DNA of 64,000 nt from Bacteroidota bacterium (GCA_009773165.1 WOUZ01000008.1:1-64000), one strand, 5' to 3'; positions 48,208-58,256 are shown, counted from the first letter of the stretch. The notes: generated by a model from the sequence alone, not told the origin. Numbers and translations are program-made.

Positions 48208-50121
48208 CTATTCATTATTCTGAGCACCAATTTCATCCAATAACATCCATCTTTCCATTTTTATATCAAGCAAGTTATCAATGGTAGTAATACGCTCTGA
48301 CAACTCGTTAAGTTGAAGATAATTCATTTCTGAATTGCCCAATGCATGAACCAACACAGCCTTCTCTTCTTCCAACTTATTCATTTCCATTTCCAATGAT
48401 TGATATTCCTGTTGTTCTTTGAAAGTACGTTTCGTTTTCTTTTGTCGTTCATCAGCTCTGAAATCCTCGTTTTGCCCTTTTTGTTTCGAAACTGACAAAG
48501 CAGGTTTCTCTTCTTTCAACTTTGCTTCAATTGCTTCCCGGTAAGAGGTGTAGTTTCCAATAAAACCTTTTACCACGCCATTCCCTTCAAAAACAAATAA
48601 TTGGTCAACCACCTGATCCATAAAATACCTATCGTGCGAAACAATCAACAAACACCCTTGATAATCAGTGATAAAATCCTCTAAAGCTTGTAAAGTAAGC
48701 AAATCAAGGTCGTTTGTTGGCTCATCAAGTATTAAGAAATTTGGATTTTTAATCAAGACTGTCAACAAATATAGCCGGCGTTTTTCTCCACCGCTCAACA
48801 GATACACAGGTTGATTCTGCATAAGTGGAGGAAACATGAACCGTGTAAGCCATTGAGAGGCTGTTGCGCTATTGCTACTACCTGAAGGGATGATTTCTGC
48901 AATATCCTTCACCACGTCAATCACTTTTTTCGACTCATCGAATTGAATGCCCTTTTGAGTATAATAGCCATAAACTACTGTATCACCGCTAATTACACGA
49001 CCCTTATCAGGCAGATCGAGTTCGGTAATAAGATTTAAAAAGGTTGATTTTCCAACACCGTTATCCCCAACTACTCCAATACGCTCTCCTTTTGTAAACA
49101 TATAATCGAACCCATTCAGGATGGTTATCTCTCCAAAAGATTTATGCACATTACGCATTTCGAGCACTTTACTACCAATACGTTGCGCCTTGACATCCAA
49201 TTGAAGTTGTTGTAATGTTCTTCGTTGCGATGCCTTTTCCTTTAGTTCGTAAAAAGCATCTATTCTACTTTTTGATTTGGTAGTTCGGGCCTTTGGCATC
49301 CGGCGCATCCATTCTGTTTCAGTTTTCAACAACTGCCCGGCTTTCTCTATTTCAACTGCCAGAGCCTCTTCCCTTTCGGTGCTTTTCTCGATGTAATATG
49401 AAAAATTGCCTTTATGATGATATAGTTTACTGAAAAAGAGCTCAAAGATATTGTTGCAAACCCTATCAAGAAAATATCGGTCGTGCGTAACCATTAATAA
49501 AGTTACAGCTGATTGACGCAAATATTTCTCCAACCATTCAATCATAGGAATATCAAGATGGTTGGTTGGTTCATCGAGTAGCAACAGATCAGGTTCATCC
49601 AATAACAACAATGCTAGTGACAAGCGTTTCAACTGACCGCCCGACAGACTACCAATTAGTTGATCCAGATCCTCAAATCCAAATTTCGTTAACATCTCTT
49701 TTAATCGACGGTCATAATCCCAGGCATGAAAAGCATCCATCCTAGCCGATGCTTCTTCAAGCAGGCGGTTATGCTGAAATTGATCATCTTCATGCACTGG
49801 TTTAGAAGCTATTCGCTCATAGTTGCGTATAACCTGCAGAACTTCATTATGTTCACTTCTTATCAGGGCTTCGATACTGAGTTCAGGATCAAAATTCGGA
49901 TGCTGCTCGAGATAGCCAACACGCACTCCTTCGGAAAATGTAATATTACCTGAATCCGGTTCATCCTTGCCCATCAACATTCGCATCAGAGTTGTCTTGC
50001 CTGCTCCATTTACAGCAATAAGGGCCGTTTTATCACCTTTGCTGATGCCAAAGCTAAGGTTTTCGAAAAGAACCTTATCACCAAAACTTTTAGAAATGTT
50101 TTCGACAGAAAGATAGTTCAT
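48208..50121 (-). CDS. ABC-F family ATPase (Uup-like)
   Basis: Two ABC cassettes: 'ALIAVNGAGKTTLMRML'/'SLSGGQLKRLSLALLLLDEPDLLLLDEPTNHLDI' and 'GVVGDNGVGKSTFLNLI'/'LLSGGEKRRLYLL...LILDEPTNDLDL'. Confidence 0.93.
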   Translation of the reverse strand: MNYLSVENISKSFGDKVLFENLSFGISKGDKTALIAVNGAGKTTLMRMLMGKDEPDSGNITFSEGVRVGYLEQHPNFDPELSIEALIRSEHNEVLQVIRNYERIASKPVHEDDQFQHNRLLEEASARMDAFHAWDYDRRLKEMLTKFGFEDLDQLIGSLSGGQLKRLSLALLLLDEPDLLLLDEPTNHLDIPMIEWLEKYLRQSAVTLLMVTHDRYFLDRVCNNIFELFFSKLYHHKGNFSYYIEKSTEREEALAVEIEKAGQLLKTETEWMRRMPKARTTKSKSRIDAFYELKEKASQRRTLQQLQLDVKAQRIGSKVLEMRNVHKSFGEITILNGFDYMFTKGERIGVVGDNGVGKSTFLNLITELDLPDKGRVISGDTVVYGYYTQKGIQFDESKKVIDVVKDIAEIIPSGSSNSATASQWLTRFMFPPLMQNQPVYLLSGGEKRRLYLLTVLIKNPNFLILDEPTNDLDLLTLQALEDFITDYQGCLLIVSHDRYFMDQVVDQLFVFEGNGVVKGFIGNYTSYREAIEAKLKEEKPALSVSKQKGQNEDFRADERQKKTKRTFKEQQEYQSLEMEMNKLEEEKAVLVHALGNSEMNYLQLNELSERITTIDNLLDIKMERWMLLDEIGAQNNE

Positions 50122-50326
50122 GAAAAAAATGAGGTTGCAGAGTGCATGATTATTTAGAAGTGCAAACTTACGTCAAAATGAGCTAAAATTCGGTGTGGAG
50201 CCAAAAATAGACGAGCAAGTTCATGAAGTGAATTGAGAAAAACAGAGTCAGATAATTGAATACCAACGCTATATAGACGATCAACAAAAGATAAACAAAC
50301 AACCATTTGATACTAAATAAGAAATC

Positions 50327-50353
50327 CCGAATATGTTATATTCAGGATTCCAG
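50327..50353 (-). terminator. Hairpin downstream of the DHOD-like gene
   Basis: AATCCcGAATATGTTATATTCaGGATT, an 11-bp stem with one mismatch; weak U-tract on the minus strand. Confidence 0.5.
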
Positions 50354-50383
50354 CATTAATCGGGTTGGGCCTTACGGCAAAAA

Positions 50384-51361
50384 TCATTCAAAATTTTTCT
50401 TCATATACTGAAGACGTTCAAAACCAGCAGTATTCTCTGGAAATTTGTTAACCATTCCACGGAAATCTGCAATTTCTTTATATCCCTTCTTTTTCATCCA
50501 ATCACTCAATCCATTAACTAATTCATGCAAATAAGGAATGCCATTTTGATAGAGTGTTGTGCAAACCTGTGCCACTGTTGCTCCGGCAAGTAGTTGTTTT
50601 GCAACTCCAATTGAATAATGAATACCTGTGGAAGCCGCAAGATCAGCGTTGATACGATTAGCACTCAGCAAGGCAATCCAGCGCATTGAAACAGATTTTT
50701 CATCAGGACTTGAATACACATTGTCAGTAACAACTTTAGCTGTAGCAATATCTACATCCGGGTTGTAAAAGCGATTAAACAGAACCAAACCGTCAGCACC
50801 AGCATCGGCCAGACGAAATGATAAATTCATCATATTCGTAAAAAATGGTCCAAGTTTGACTGCCACCGGAATTGTGATCTGCTTTTTAACTTCCGTCAAA
50901 ATTTGCACATACGTATCCTCAATCTGTTGAGAAGAAAGGTCTTTGCTAAAAGGGAAAATGGCAATATTCAGCTCGAGTGCATCAGCACCTGCATCCTGAA
51001 TTTTGGAAGCAAACTTTGGCCATTCTAATGGACTGACACAATTAATGCTGGCAATTACAGGAATTTTAATCGACTTTTTTGATTCAACAATAAGTTTCAG
51101 GTAGTCTTCTGCTCCAACTCCCTTTGAAATTCCCTGGATATATTCGGATGCTTCAGGATACCAGAAATACATTTCATTTTTACGCAGTTTTGAATCAATT
51201 CGAGCTGTTATCTGTTCCTCAAACAGCGACTTTAACACCACTGCCCCAGCTCCGGCATTCGCGCAAGCTTTCACATTTTCAAGTGTTCCTGTTAATTTGG
51301 AACTACTTACTACGACCGGGTTGTTCAACGGTAAACCAAGATAAGTTGTTGATAGATTCAT
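50384..51361 (-). CDS. Dihydroorotate dehydrogenase-like flavoprotein
   Basis: 'TTYLGLPLNNPVVVSSSKLTGTLENVKACANAGAGAVVLKSLFEEQI', TIM-barrel repeats 'IPVAVKLGPFFTNM', 'ADAGADGLVLFNRF'. Confidence 0.85.
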   Translation of the reverse strand: MNLSTTYLGLPLNNPVVVSSSKLTGTLENVKACANAGAGAVVLKSLFEEQITARIDSKLRKNEMYFWYPEASEYIQGISKGVGAEDYLKLIVESKKSIKIPVIASINCVSPLEWPKFASKIQDAGADALELNIAIFPFSKDLSSQQIEDTYVQILTEVKKQITIPVAVKLGPFFTNMMNLSFRLADAGADGLVLFNRFYNPDVDIATAKVVTDNVYSSPDEKSVSMRWIALLSANRINADLAASTGIHYSIGVAKQLLAGATVAQVCTTLYQNGIPYLHELVNGLSDWMKKKGYKEIADFRGMVNKFPENTAGFERLQYMKKNFE

Positions 51362-51400
51362 TGTTATACTATTTATATTTTTATCTGTTACTATAAACTA

Positions 51401-51865
51401 CTAAAGATTAGGTTTTAAAAAATCACATAAAAACTCAAAAGCCAATGAAAGGTTTGTTTGAGCTCCAGGTGTTAATTCTTCCCTGAAATCCCATTCATAA
51501 CCTTTTATGTGCAGCAAATAAGCATTAGGTGCTTTTCCATACATTTTGGTGCAAAGATCAATTACAAAGGCAGGCGAAACGGCATGCATGCTAAATTCCA
51601 CCCTGGCATCCGAAGCCTTGACTTCGGTAAAACTGAAATTTTCAATTTCTTCGATGGAAGCATCAACAAAAATTACTTTTGAGGCTTCTGAAACTGAAGC
51701 AGCATCTTCGATATTGAGTTGGTAATTAGTATCTGTGATAATTTTCTGAGATGGGAAAGATGTTAACCATTCGTCGATTTTTTGAATGAGTGCAGCACCC
51801 AGGCCGTCATCCTGACGTCCCGGGTTACCGTAACCATAAACTAAAATCTTTTCTTTTTGGATCAT
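51401..51865 (-). CDS. Hydrogenase maturation protease (HyaD/HycI/HoxW family)
   Basis: 'ILVYGYGNPGRQDDGLGAALIQKI', 'VIFVDAS', 'SMHAVSPAFVIDL'; overlaps hoxH by 4 bp. Confidence 0.88.
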   Translation of the reverse strand: MIQKEKILVYGYGNPGRQDDGLGAALIQKIDEWLTSFPSQKIITDTNYQLNIEDAASVSEASKVIFVDASIEEIENFSFTEVKASDARVEFSMHAVSPAFVIDLCTKMYGKAPNAYLLHIKGYEWDFREELTPGAQTNLSLAFEFLCDFLKPNL

Positions 51866-53322
51866 CCTTCGTGCGAGCGTCTTCTATCAATTATTTGATC
51901 ATTTTTATCTACAAGGGTTATTTCCAATGGCATATTACCCAGAGCATGTGTGGCACAACTCAAGCATGGGTCGTAGGCACGTATCGCTACCTCAACAGCA
52001 TTCATCATTCCCTCGGTTATGACTTCTTTTCCAGTCATTACTGACTTTGCAACATGATTCACTGATCGGTTCATAGGCTCATTGTTGTTAGTAGTAGAAA
52101 CAATAAGGTTTGCCATTTCGATCTGATCATTATCATTTATTCTGTAATGATGGAATAAAGTTCCACGAGGAGCTTCGATAAGCCCAACTCCCTCTTTTTG
52201 TTTTACACCTTTCGTAACTAACTCTCCTTCAAGCAAATCAGGATCATTCAATAATTCCCTAATCATTTCTGCAGCATGCAAAGTTTCAATCAGACGTGCA
52301 TAATGCATCAACATGCAGTGATTATTAGGTTTACCATTCGTTAATGCTTTATAAATTTCAAATTCGCGCTGAGCAATTGGACTTGGGATGAAATCAGCGG
52401 TATTCAGACGAGCCAAAGGTCCTACCCTATACCAACCTTTTTCTTTTCCATATTGCTTCAAATAAGGAAATTTCATATAACTCCATGAACGAACTTCTTC
52501 TTCAATATAATCAGTATACTCTTGATAATCAATATCATTTAATATTTTGTTACCTTGAGCATCCACTGCTCTTAACACCCCATGATAAAGATCCAAAGCT
52601 CCGTCTTTACGTACAAGACTAAGGTGATTACTTGGGAAATAGGCGAAATTGTCGATAAAATCTTTATTCGACAGGTAATAATTCTTAAAGAAATCCAAAG
52701 CTTCTTCAGCCCACGACACCATCTTATCTGCATTCAGCGGATCAGCACCTTTCAAAAATTCATCGCGTTCTTCAATTGTAAGATGTTTGTTAATTCCACC
52801 AGGAATAGCACCTGTTCCGTGAATTTTCTTTCCTGCTGTAGCTCTGATAACTTCCTGACCAAATTTACGCATCATAACACCTTGCACAGCCAGTTCAGGA
52901 CGGGTCAATGCAATACCAATAATGTTGCGGATTGCCGGGTCACCATCTATTCCAAACAAAAAATCGGGTGCGCTCAGGTGGAAAAAATGAAGTGCGTGTG
53001 ATTGAAAAAACTGACCATAATGCATGAGTCGGCGCATTTTTTCACCTGTTGGTGTCAGTCCGTGGCCTGTTCCAGCTCCAACAATCACATCCAATGCTTT
53101 AGCAGCAGCGAGATGATGACTTACAGGACAAATACCACACAAGCGTTGCACCAGAACGGGTGCTTCCCAATAGGGGCGACCTTGAACGAAGCGCTCAAAA
53201 CCTCTGAATTCAACAATATGTAAACGGCTTTGCTGAATGTTTCCATTGTCATCCATATGGATGGTAACCTTACCATGGCCTTCGACCCTGGTTACTGGTT
53301 CTATAGTGATTTTCTTCGACAT
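51862..53322 (-). CDS. hoxH: NiFe hydrogenase large subunit (HoxH-like, group 3)
   Basis: N-terminal 'RLCGICPVSHHLAAAKA' and C-terminal 'AYDPCLSCATHALGNMPLEITLVDKN...' NiFe ligand motifs. Confidence 0.93.
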   Translation of the reverse strand: MSKKITIEPVTRVEGHGKVTIHMDDNGNIQQSRLHIVEFRGFERFVQGRPYWEAPVLVQRLCGICPVSHHLAAAKALDVIVGAGTGHGLTPTGEKMRRLMHYGQFFQSHALHFFHLSAPDFLFGIDGDPAIRNIIGIALTRPELAVQGVMMRKFGQEVIRATAGKKIHGTGAIPGGINKHLTIEERDEFLKGADPLNADKMVSWAEEALDFFKNYYLSNKDFIDNFAYFPSNHLSLVRKDGALDLYHGVLRAVDAQGNKILNDIDYQEYTDYIEEEVRSWSYMKFPYLKQYGKEKGWYRVGPLARLNTADFIPSPIAQREFEIYKALTNGKPNNHCMLMHYARLIETLHAAEMIRELLNDPDLLEGELVTKGVKQKEGVGLIEAPRGTLFHHYRINDNDQIEMANLIVSTTNNNEPMNRSVNHVAKSVMTGKEVITEGMMNAVEVAIRAYDPCLSCATHALGNMPLEITLVDKNDQIIDRRRSHEG

Positions 53323-53340
53323 GATTTTTCAGGGGTTAGA

Positions 53341-53889
53341 TTAGTCAAATTTTACAACTTCGTAGGGTAGTTTCAATGGATCGCCTGTGATAAGAGCAAC
53401 GAGTGCATCCCAGATAAGATCAGCACGTGGTGGACATCCGGGAAGGAAATAGTCAATCTTCACGATTTCATGACATGGGTACACTTTGTCGAGAAGCATA
53501 GGTAATTCATCATCATTTGGTAAGATGTGATCCTTATTAAGCTGAACAGTGGGGCCACCAATGTAGGCTTCATGAATACATTCTTCTACAGGTATTCCAT
53601 TTCGCAGAGCAGGAAGCCCTCCCATAATGGCACATTCACCTAGAGAAATAAGAATCTTGCAGTTTTTACGGAACGACTTCAACACTTCAACATTTTCGCT
53701 GTTGCAGCAGCCACCTTCAATTATCCCAATATCAACAGGTTTTGTAAAGGTTTTTATGTCGTCAATTGGCGATTTATTAAACTCAACAAGTTCAATGAGT
53801 TGAAGAATACGTTCGTCAATATCGAGAATCGACATATGACAGCCGAAACATCCGGCTAATGAGGTAGTTGCAATTATCGGTTTGCTCAT
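53341..53889 (-). CDS. hoxY: NiFe hydrogenase small subunit (HoxY-like)
   Basis: 'TTSLAGCFGCHMSILDIDERI', 'GIIEGGCCNSENVEVL', 'SLGECAIMGGLPALRN', 'FLPGCPPRADLIWDAL'. Confidence 0.9.
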   Translation of the reverse strand: MSKPIIATTSLAGCFGCHMSILDIDERILQLIELVEFNKSPIDDIKTFTKPVDIGIIEGGCCNSENVEVLKSFRKNCKILISLGECAIMGGLPALRNGIPVEECIHEAYIGGPTVQLNKDHILPNDDELPMLLDKVYPCHEIVKIDYFLPGCPPRADLIWDALVALITGDPLKLPYEVVKFD

Positions 53890-53907
53890 ATTTTTAATCT
53901 CCTATCA

Positions 53908-54603
53908 TTAAACATGTATATCGCTTCCAATGGGTTGTTTATCAAATTTCCTTTTGCCAATAGGCGTAGCAAAACCCTTTTCTTTTACAAGGATTGAACC
54001 TACCGGACAATTTTGCATAGCTAATTCAGCTTGTTCATCCGTCATTGTTGCAGCTAATTCCTGATCTAAAACAACTTCAAGATGATTGCCGCGACTCCGG
54101 AAGGCGAAAAATGATTTTCCATCTTCATCTTTAATTGACTTGATGCAACGTTTACAAAGAATGCATCGGTTTTGATCCTTAATTATCTTTGGTGAGCTAG
54201 CATCAACTGCCCTAAGAGGAAAATCGTATGGATAACGTGGTACCATCATTTGGTACAAATAACCTAAAGCCTGCAACTCGCAGTTACCGCTCTTCTCACA
54301 TGCTGGACAAAAATGATTACCACTAACAAAGAGTAATTCAACTATACTTTTTCGTAATTCGATAATATCCAAAGATCCAGACTCAATTTCCATACCATCG
54401 GCAACAGGTGTCGTGCATGATGTCATTAATCGACCGTTAATCCGTACAGTACAAATACGACACGAACCCTTTGGTTTTAACCCTGGCATATTGCATAAGG
54501 TGGGTATATATATACTATTTTGACGGGCAGCCTCAACAATGAATGTGCCGGCTTCAGCCATACATTCTTTCCCATCAATTTTAAACTTTATTAAGCTACT
54601 CAT
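53908..54603 (-). CDS. hoxU: HoxU-like diaphorase Fe-S subunit
   Basis: 2Fe-2S 'YIPTLCNMPGLKPKGSCRICTVRINGRLMTSCTTPV', 'HFCPACEKSGNCELQ', 'NRCILCKRCI...MQNCPVGSIL'. Confidence 0.9.
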   Translation of the reverse strand: MSSLIKFKIDGKECMAEAGTFIVEAARQNSIYIPTLCNMPGLKPKGSCRICTVRINGRLMTSCTTPVADGMEIESGSLDIIELRKSIVELLFVSGNHFCPACEKSGNCELQALGYLYQMMVPRYPYDFPLRAVDASSPKIIKDQNRCILCKRCIKSIKDEDGKSFFAFRSRGNHLEVVLDQELAATMTDEQAELAMQNCPVGSILVKEKGFATPIGKRKFDKQPIGSDIHV

Positions 54604-54624
54604 AATGAATGATTTATCTATTTG

Positions 54625-56436
54625 TTAATTATGATGGTGAAATTTTGGAACACGTCCGACATACTTGCACGATCCCTGAACAGAAGCAACAAGATCGAAT
54701 CCTTCATCAAATTCAACTTCTTTTTGAAGTAGTTCTTCATAAAGAGGACGAAAGTTTTTCAGGCTACTAACAATTGGGTTACCAGCAGTTTGACCCAAAC
54801 CACACCTGCTTGCAAGCAACACTTTACTCCACTCTTTCAGATCGCTGAGATCCTTTTTCACACCATTTCCATTTAGAATTTTGATGAGCTTATTTCGCAT
54901 AACCTGTGGCATGTTGCGACACGTGCTGCATGAACCACATGATTCATCAATAAAAAATTCCATAAAATTCAGCACAACGTCTTTTAACAAATTTCGCTGT
55001 GTACCGAAAATTATCATTGATCCGCCTGTTGACAAGTCGGAATATCCCAAAGTGCGATGAAATTCATCAGGGCCAATGAGTGTTCCCGAAGGACCCCCTA
55101 CCTGCACTGCCTGCACATCATAAGCTCCAACCATATCGAGCATGTCGCTCACATTGAAACCCCAGTTCACTTCATAAACTCCGGGGAACATGCAATCTCC
55201 TGATATACTAAGAATTTTTGTACCTGTTGAATCCTCAGTACCAAACTGCGTAAACCACTCTCCTCCATTTTCAATTATTCTGACAGCGGTGGCAAAAGTT
55301 TCAACATTATTAATAATTGTTGGTTGATTCAAATATCCTTTTTCAACAGGAAAAGGAGGTTTATCACGAGGCTCACCCCTTTTTCCTTCAAGCGATTCAA
55401 GTAATGCTGATTCTTCACCACACACATAAGCTCCAGCGCCAAATTGAATACGAATGTCGAAATTAAACCCATCTATCCCTCCAATATTATCACCCAACAG
55501 ATTCTGTTCTTTCATTGTTTTCAAAACCGATTCAAGGTAATCCTTCATATAACGGTATTCATACCTTAAATAAAGAATGCCTTCATCGCCGCCAATAGCG
55601 TAACCTGCAAGTGCCATTCCTTCGAAAACCAATTCAGGTTTCTCTGTCAAAATCACTCTGTCTTTAAAGGTTCCAGGTTCGCCTTCATCGGCATTGCAGA
55701 CCACATAATGCTTTGGCCCTTTAGCTTTGCGGCAAAACTCCCATTTAAACCCTGTAGGAAAACCAGCTCCTCCGCGTCCACGAATATGGCTATGCTTGAT
55801 CTCAGCAATAACTGCTTCCGGTGATATATTTGGAAGAATGGTTTTTAAAACCTTACCCATAACATAATCATCGGAAAGAATCATGCCTTTACGACGAATG
55901 TTACTCGACACCATCGTTTGCAGGTATGGATGTTGATTTTTACCATCACCATAGCTTTCATTCATTAATTCATCAAGACTCTTTCCCTCGCGCATATGAC
56001 GAATTATTTCGCGAACACGATAAGGCGTGAGTTTGGTGAACACTTTATTGTTGATGATAGCTGCCGGCTCCTGATCGTTCATCCCGATACAAGCTGTGTC
56101 GAACAAACCAATCGCACCATCTTCTGTCACCTGCCCAAATTTAATTCCTAATTCCTTTTCAAAAGCATCTTTAATCGCTTGACGTCCAAACATATATGCA
56201 ACAGCACTATTGTTCAGATAGATTGCATACTTGCCTCTGTGTCTGGTGCTCAAAAAATGATAAAAGGTAATTGTTTGCTCTACATCCACCTGAGACATAT
56301 TCAGGTGCTGCGCCATCAAAGCAACAGCATCACGACTAATATAGCCATACTGTTCCTGAATGTCAATGAGTATATCCATCAGTCGGTTGGGATCGCTACC
56401 GTACTTTTCGATAATTTGTCTGACAATTTTTTCCAT
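54625..56436 (-). CDS. hoxF: HoxF-like (NuoE-NuoF fused) diaphorase flavoprotein subunit
   Basis: 'GRGGAGFPTGFKWEF', 'YVVCNADEGEPGTFKDR', 'GAGAYVCGEESALLESLEGKRGEPR', 'ESCGSCSTCR'. Start revised to MEKIVRQ. Confidence 0.92.
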   Translation of the reverse strand: MEKIVRQIIEKYGSDPNRLMDILIDIQEQYGYISRDAVALMAQHLNMSQVDVEQTITFYHFLSTRHRGKYAIYLNNSAVAYMFGRQAIKDAFEKELGIKFGQVTEDGAIGLFDTACIGMNDQEPAAIINNKVFTKLTPYRVREIIRHMREGKSLDELMNESYGDGKNQHPYLQTMVSSNIRRKGMILSDDYVMGKVLKTILPNISPEAVIAEIKHSHIRGRGGAGFPTGFKWEFCRKAKGPKHYVVCNADEGEPGTFKDRVILTEKPELVFEGMALAGYAIGGDEGILYLRYEYRYMKDYLESVLKTMKEQNLLGDNIGGIDGFNFDIRIQFGAGAYVCGEESALLESLEGKRGEPRDKPPFPVEKGYLNQPTIINNVETFATAVRIIENGGEWFTQFGTEDSTGTKILSISGDCMFPGVYEVNWGFNVSDMLDMVGAYDVQAVQVGGPSGTLIGPDEFHRTLGYSDLSTGGSMIIFGTQRNLLKDVVLNFMEFFIDESCGSCSTCRNMPQVMRNKLIKILNGNGVKKDLSDLKEWSKVLLASRCGLGQTAGNPIVSSLKNFRPLYEELLQKEVEFDEGFDLVASVQGSCKYVGRVPKFHHHN

Positions 56437-56471
56437 GAATGATAAAGTTGGGTAAATCAATTTTATTCTTG

Positions 56472-56518
56472 AAACAACCTTTTGTTGTTAATCAATTCAC
56501 AACAAAAATAGGTTGTTT
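56472..56518. promoter_or_regulatory. Imperfect palindrome upstream of hoxF overlapping a TATTTTTG -7-like box
   Basis: AAACAACCT TTTGTTGT TAATCAATTC ACAACAAA AAT AGGTTGTTT; arms match except for a 3-nt bulge. Confidence 0.6.
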
Positions 56519-56702
56519 TTCAAACCGCCTTACAGCAAAAAGAAATTTAGAATGTTTTTAAATTGAATCCAAACCCAACATTAACACTTACATAAGAAGG
56601 GCTTTATATAGTTGACGCACATTGCTTTATACCGCTATAACAATTTCCGGTTGTAGAATATTTTCAACCATTATCTGGGCGAGATATGACATCTCGAAGG
56701 CA

Positions 56703-57380
56703 TTAGTCCTTTGTTGCCCGCAAAACATGACGCTTTCCGGGAGGTCCTGCAAGGCGCTCAACCCGAAAACCTGCCGATCTCAAAGCTCTTTTAACCTGAC
56801 CTTTTGAACTGTAAGTAACAAGTACTCCTCCTTCAACAAGAATTTGATACAATTTCACAAAAACATCTTCTGTCCAAAGCTCTTGCTGGGCTTCCAAGCT
56901 GAAAGCATCATAATATATAAGGTGAAAATCGTTGGAATTAAATTCAAAATCTAAAAAATCGCAATGATGTTTTAGTAGTGTAAAATAAGGAGTAATTGCG
57001 GCCTCTTTATTCCAATCACAAAGGTGCAAAGATTCAAAAACGTGTAGTGAAGACCGTAAATCAGGCAGATCAGTATAGGATAATAAATCAATGAAGCGTT
57101 TTTCCAAAGGGAAAGCCTCAACGGTTTCGTAAAAAATGGTTTTGGAGGGCGCTGTATTTTGAGTTAACAAAGCATTCAAACCAGTACCAAATCCCATTTC
57201 AAAAACTTTCAGATTTTGAAAAACATTCATTATCGGCAATAGTCCGTTTTTAATGAAGACAAGCATTGATTCGGTATATGCACCCTTATGAGAATGATAT
57301 GACTCACCAACTACCTCATTATAAATGCTATAAGATTTATCTTCAGTTAGGATTAATTGCAAATTGTTGTTTTCTTTCAT
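56703..57380 (-). CDS. mnmD: tRNA (5-methylaminomethyl-2-thiouridine) methyltransferase MnmD-like
   Basis: 'FEMGFGTGLNALL', 'LIYYDAFSLEAQQELWTEDVFVKLYQIL', 'GGVLVTYSSKGQVKRALRSAGFRVERLAGPPGKRHVLRA'. Confidence 0.92.
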   Translation of the reverse strand: MKENNNLQLILTEDKSYSIYNEVVGESYHSHKGAYTESMLVFIKNGLLPIMNVFQNLKVFEMGFGTGLNALLTQNTAPSKTIFYETVEAFPLEKRFIDLLSYTDLPDLRSSLHVFESLHLCDWNKEAAITPYFTLLKHHCDFLDFEFNSNDFHLIYYDAFSLEAQQELWTEDVFVKLYQILVEGGVLVTYSSKGQVKRALRSAGFRVERLAGPPGKRHVLRATKD

Positions 57381-57545
57381 GTTTTTTGAAAATCAGTTTG
57401 GACTTAGTTTGGTAATCTGATTTTTGATCAGTCTCTTGAATGTTTCTTTAACAACATAATTGATGTTTATTTTGAAATGGTTTCAAAAGAAAGTTCTGTA
57501 TATCTTTGGCTAAAATAATTAAAAACATTTTCAACACACGATCTC

Positions 57546-58256
57546 ATGCTTTATCAATTGAATTTATCGAGGGTACTGTTTCTGGATATTGAAACTGTTC
57601 CATTTGAGGCTCAGTATCATGACCTCTCCGAGCGAATGCAAAAGTTATGGAATAAGAAGGCTTCGCATATAAAAACTGAATCAGAAGACACACCTGAAGA
57701 TTTGTATGGGCGAGCAGGAATATATGCTGAATTCGGAAAAATTATTGTGATATCAGTTGGCTATTTCAATGGAAATGAGTTTCGGTTAAAATCGTTTTAC
57801 GGGGATGACGAAAAGGAACTCCTGCTCGAGTTTTCACAGTTGTTAAACCGCCATTATAACAATGCAGACGATATGCTTTGTGCGCATAACGGCAAGGAAT
57901 TTGATTACCCATATATTGCCAGAAGAATGATTATCAACGGTATAGAGCTGCCTTTTATACTGCAAATCGCAGGCAAAAAACCTTGGGAAGTCAAACATCT
58001 CGACACAATGGAGCTCTGGAAATTTGGCGATTACAAGAGCTACACCTCTCTCGATCTGCTTACTGCTATTTTCGACATTCCAACTCCCAAAGACGACATC
58101 GACGGAAGTCAGGTCGGTAAGGTTTATTGGGAACAACATGATCTTGAACGAATTAAAAACTATTGTCAAAAAGACGTTCTGGCCATCGCCCAACTCATGC
58201 GACGCTATTTGAACTTTAGTTTAATACGTGACGATCAAGTTGTCGTTTCAAATTAA
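57546..58256 (+). CDS. DEDD-family 3'-5' exonuclease (predicted PolB-associated exonuclease type)
   Basis: 'RVLFLDIETVPFEAQYHDL', 'LCAHNGKEFDYPYIARRM', 'KNYCQKDVLAIAQLMRRY'. Confidence 0.85.
   Translation: MLYQLNLSRVLFLDIETVPFEAQYHDLSERMQKLWNKKASHIKTESEDTPEDLYGRAGIYAEFGKIIVISVGYFNGNEFRLKSFYGDDEKELLLEFSQLLNRHYNNADDMLCAHNGKEFDYPYIARRMIINGIELPFILQIAGKKPWEVKHLDTMELWKFGDYKSYTSLDLLTAIFDIPTPKDDIDGSQVGKVYWEQHDLERIKNYCQKDVLAIAQLMRRYLNFSLIRDDQVVVSN

Noticed and set aside
52582-53001. 139-aa plus-strand ORF
   Set aside because: Antisense of hoxH, which has clear NiFe motifs.
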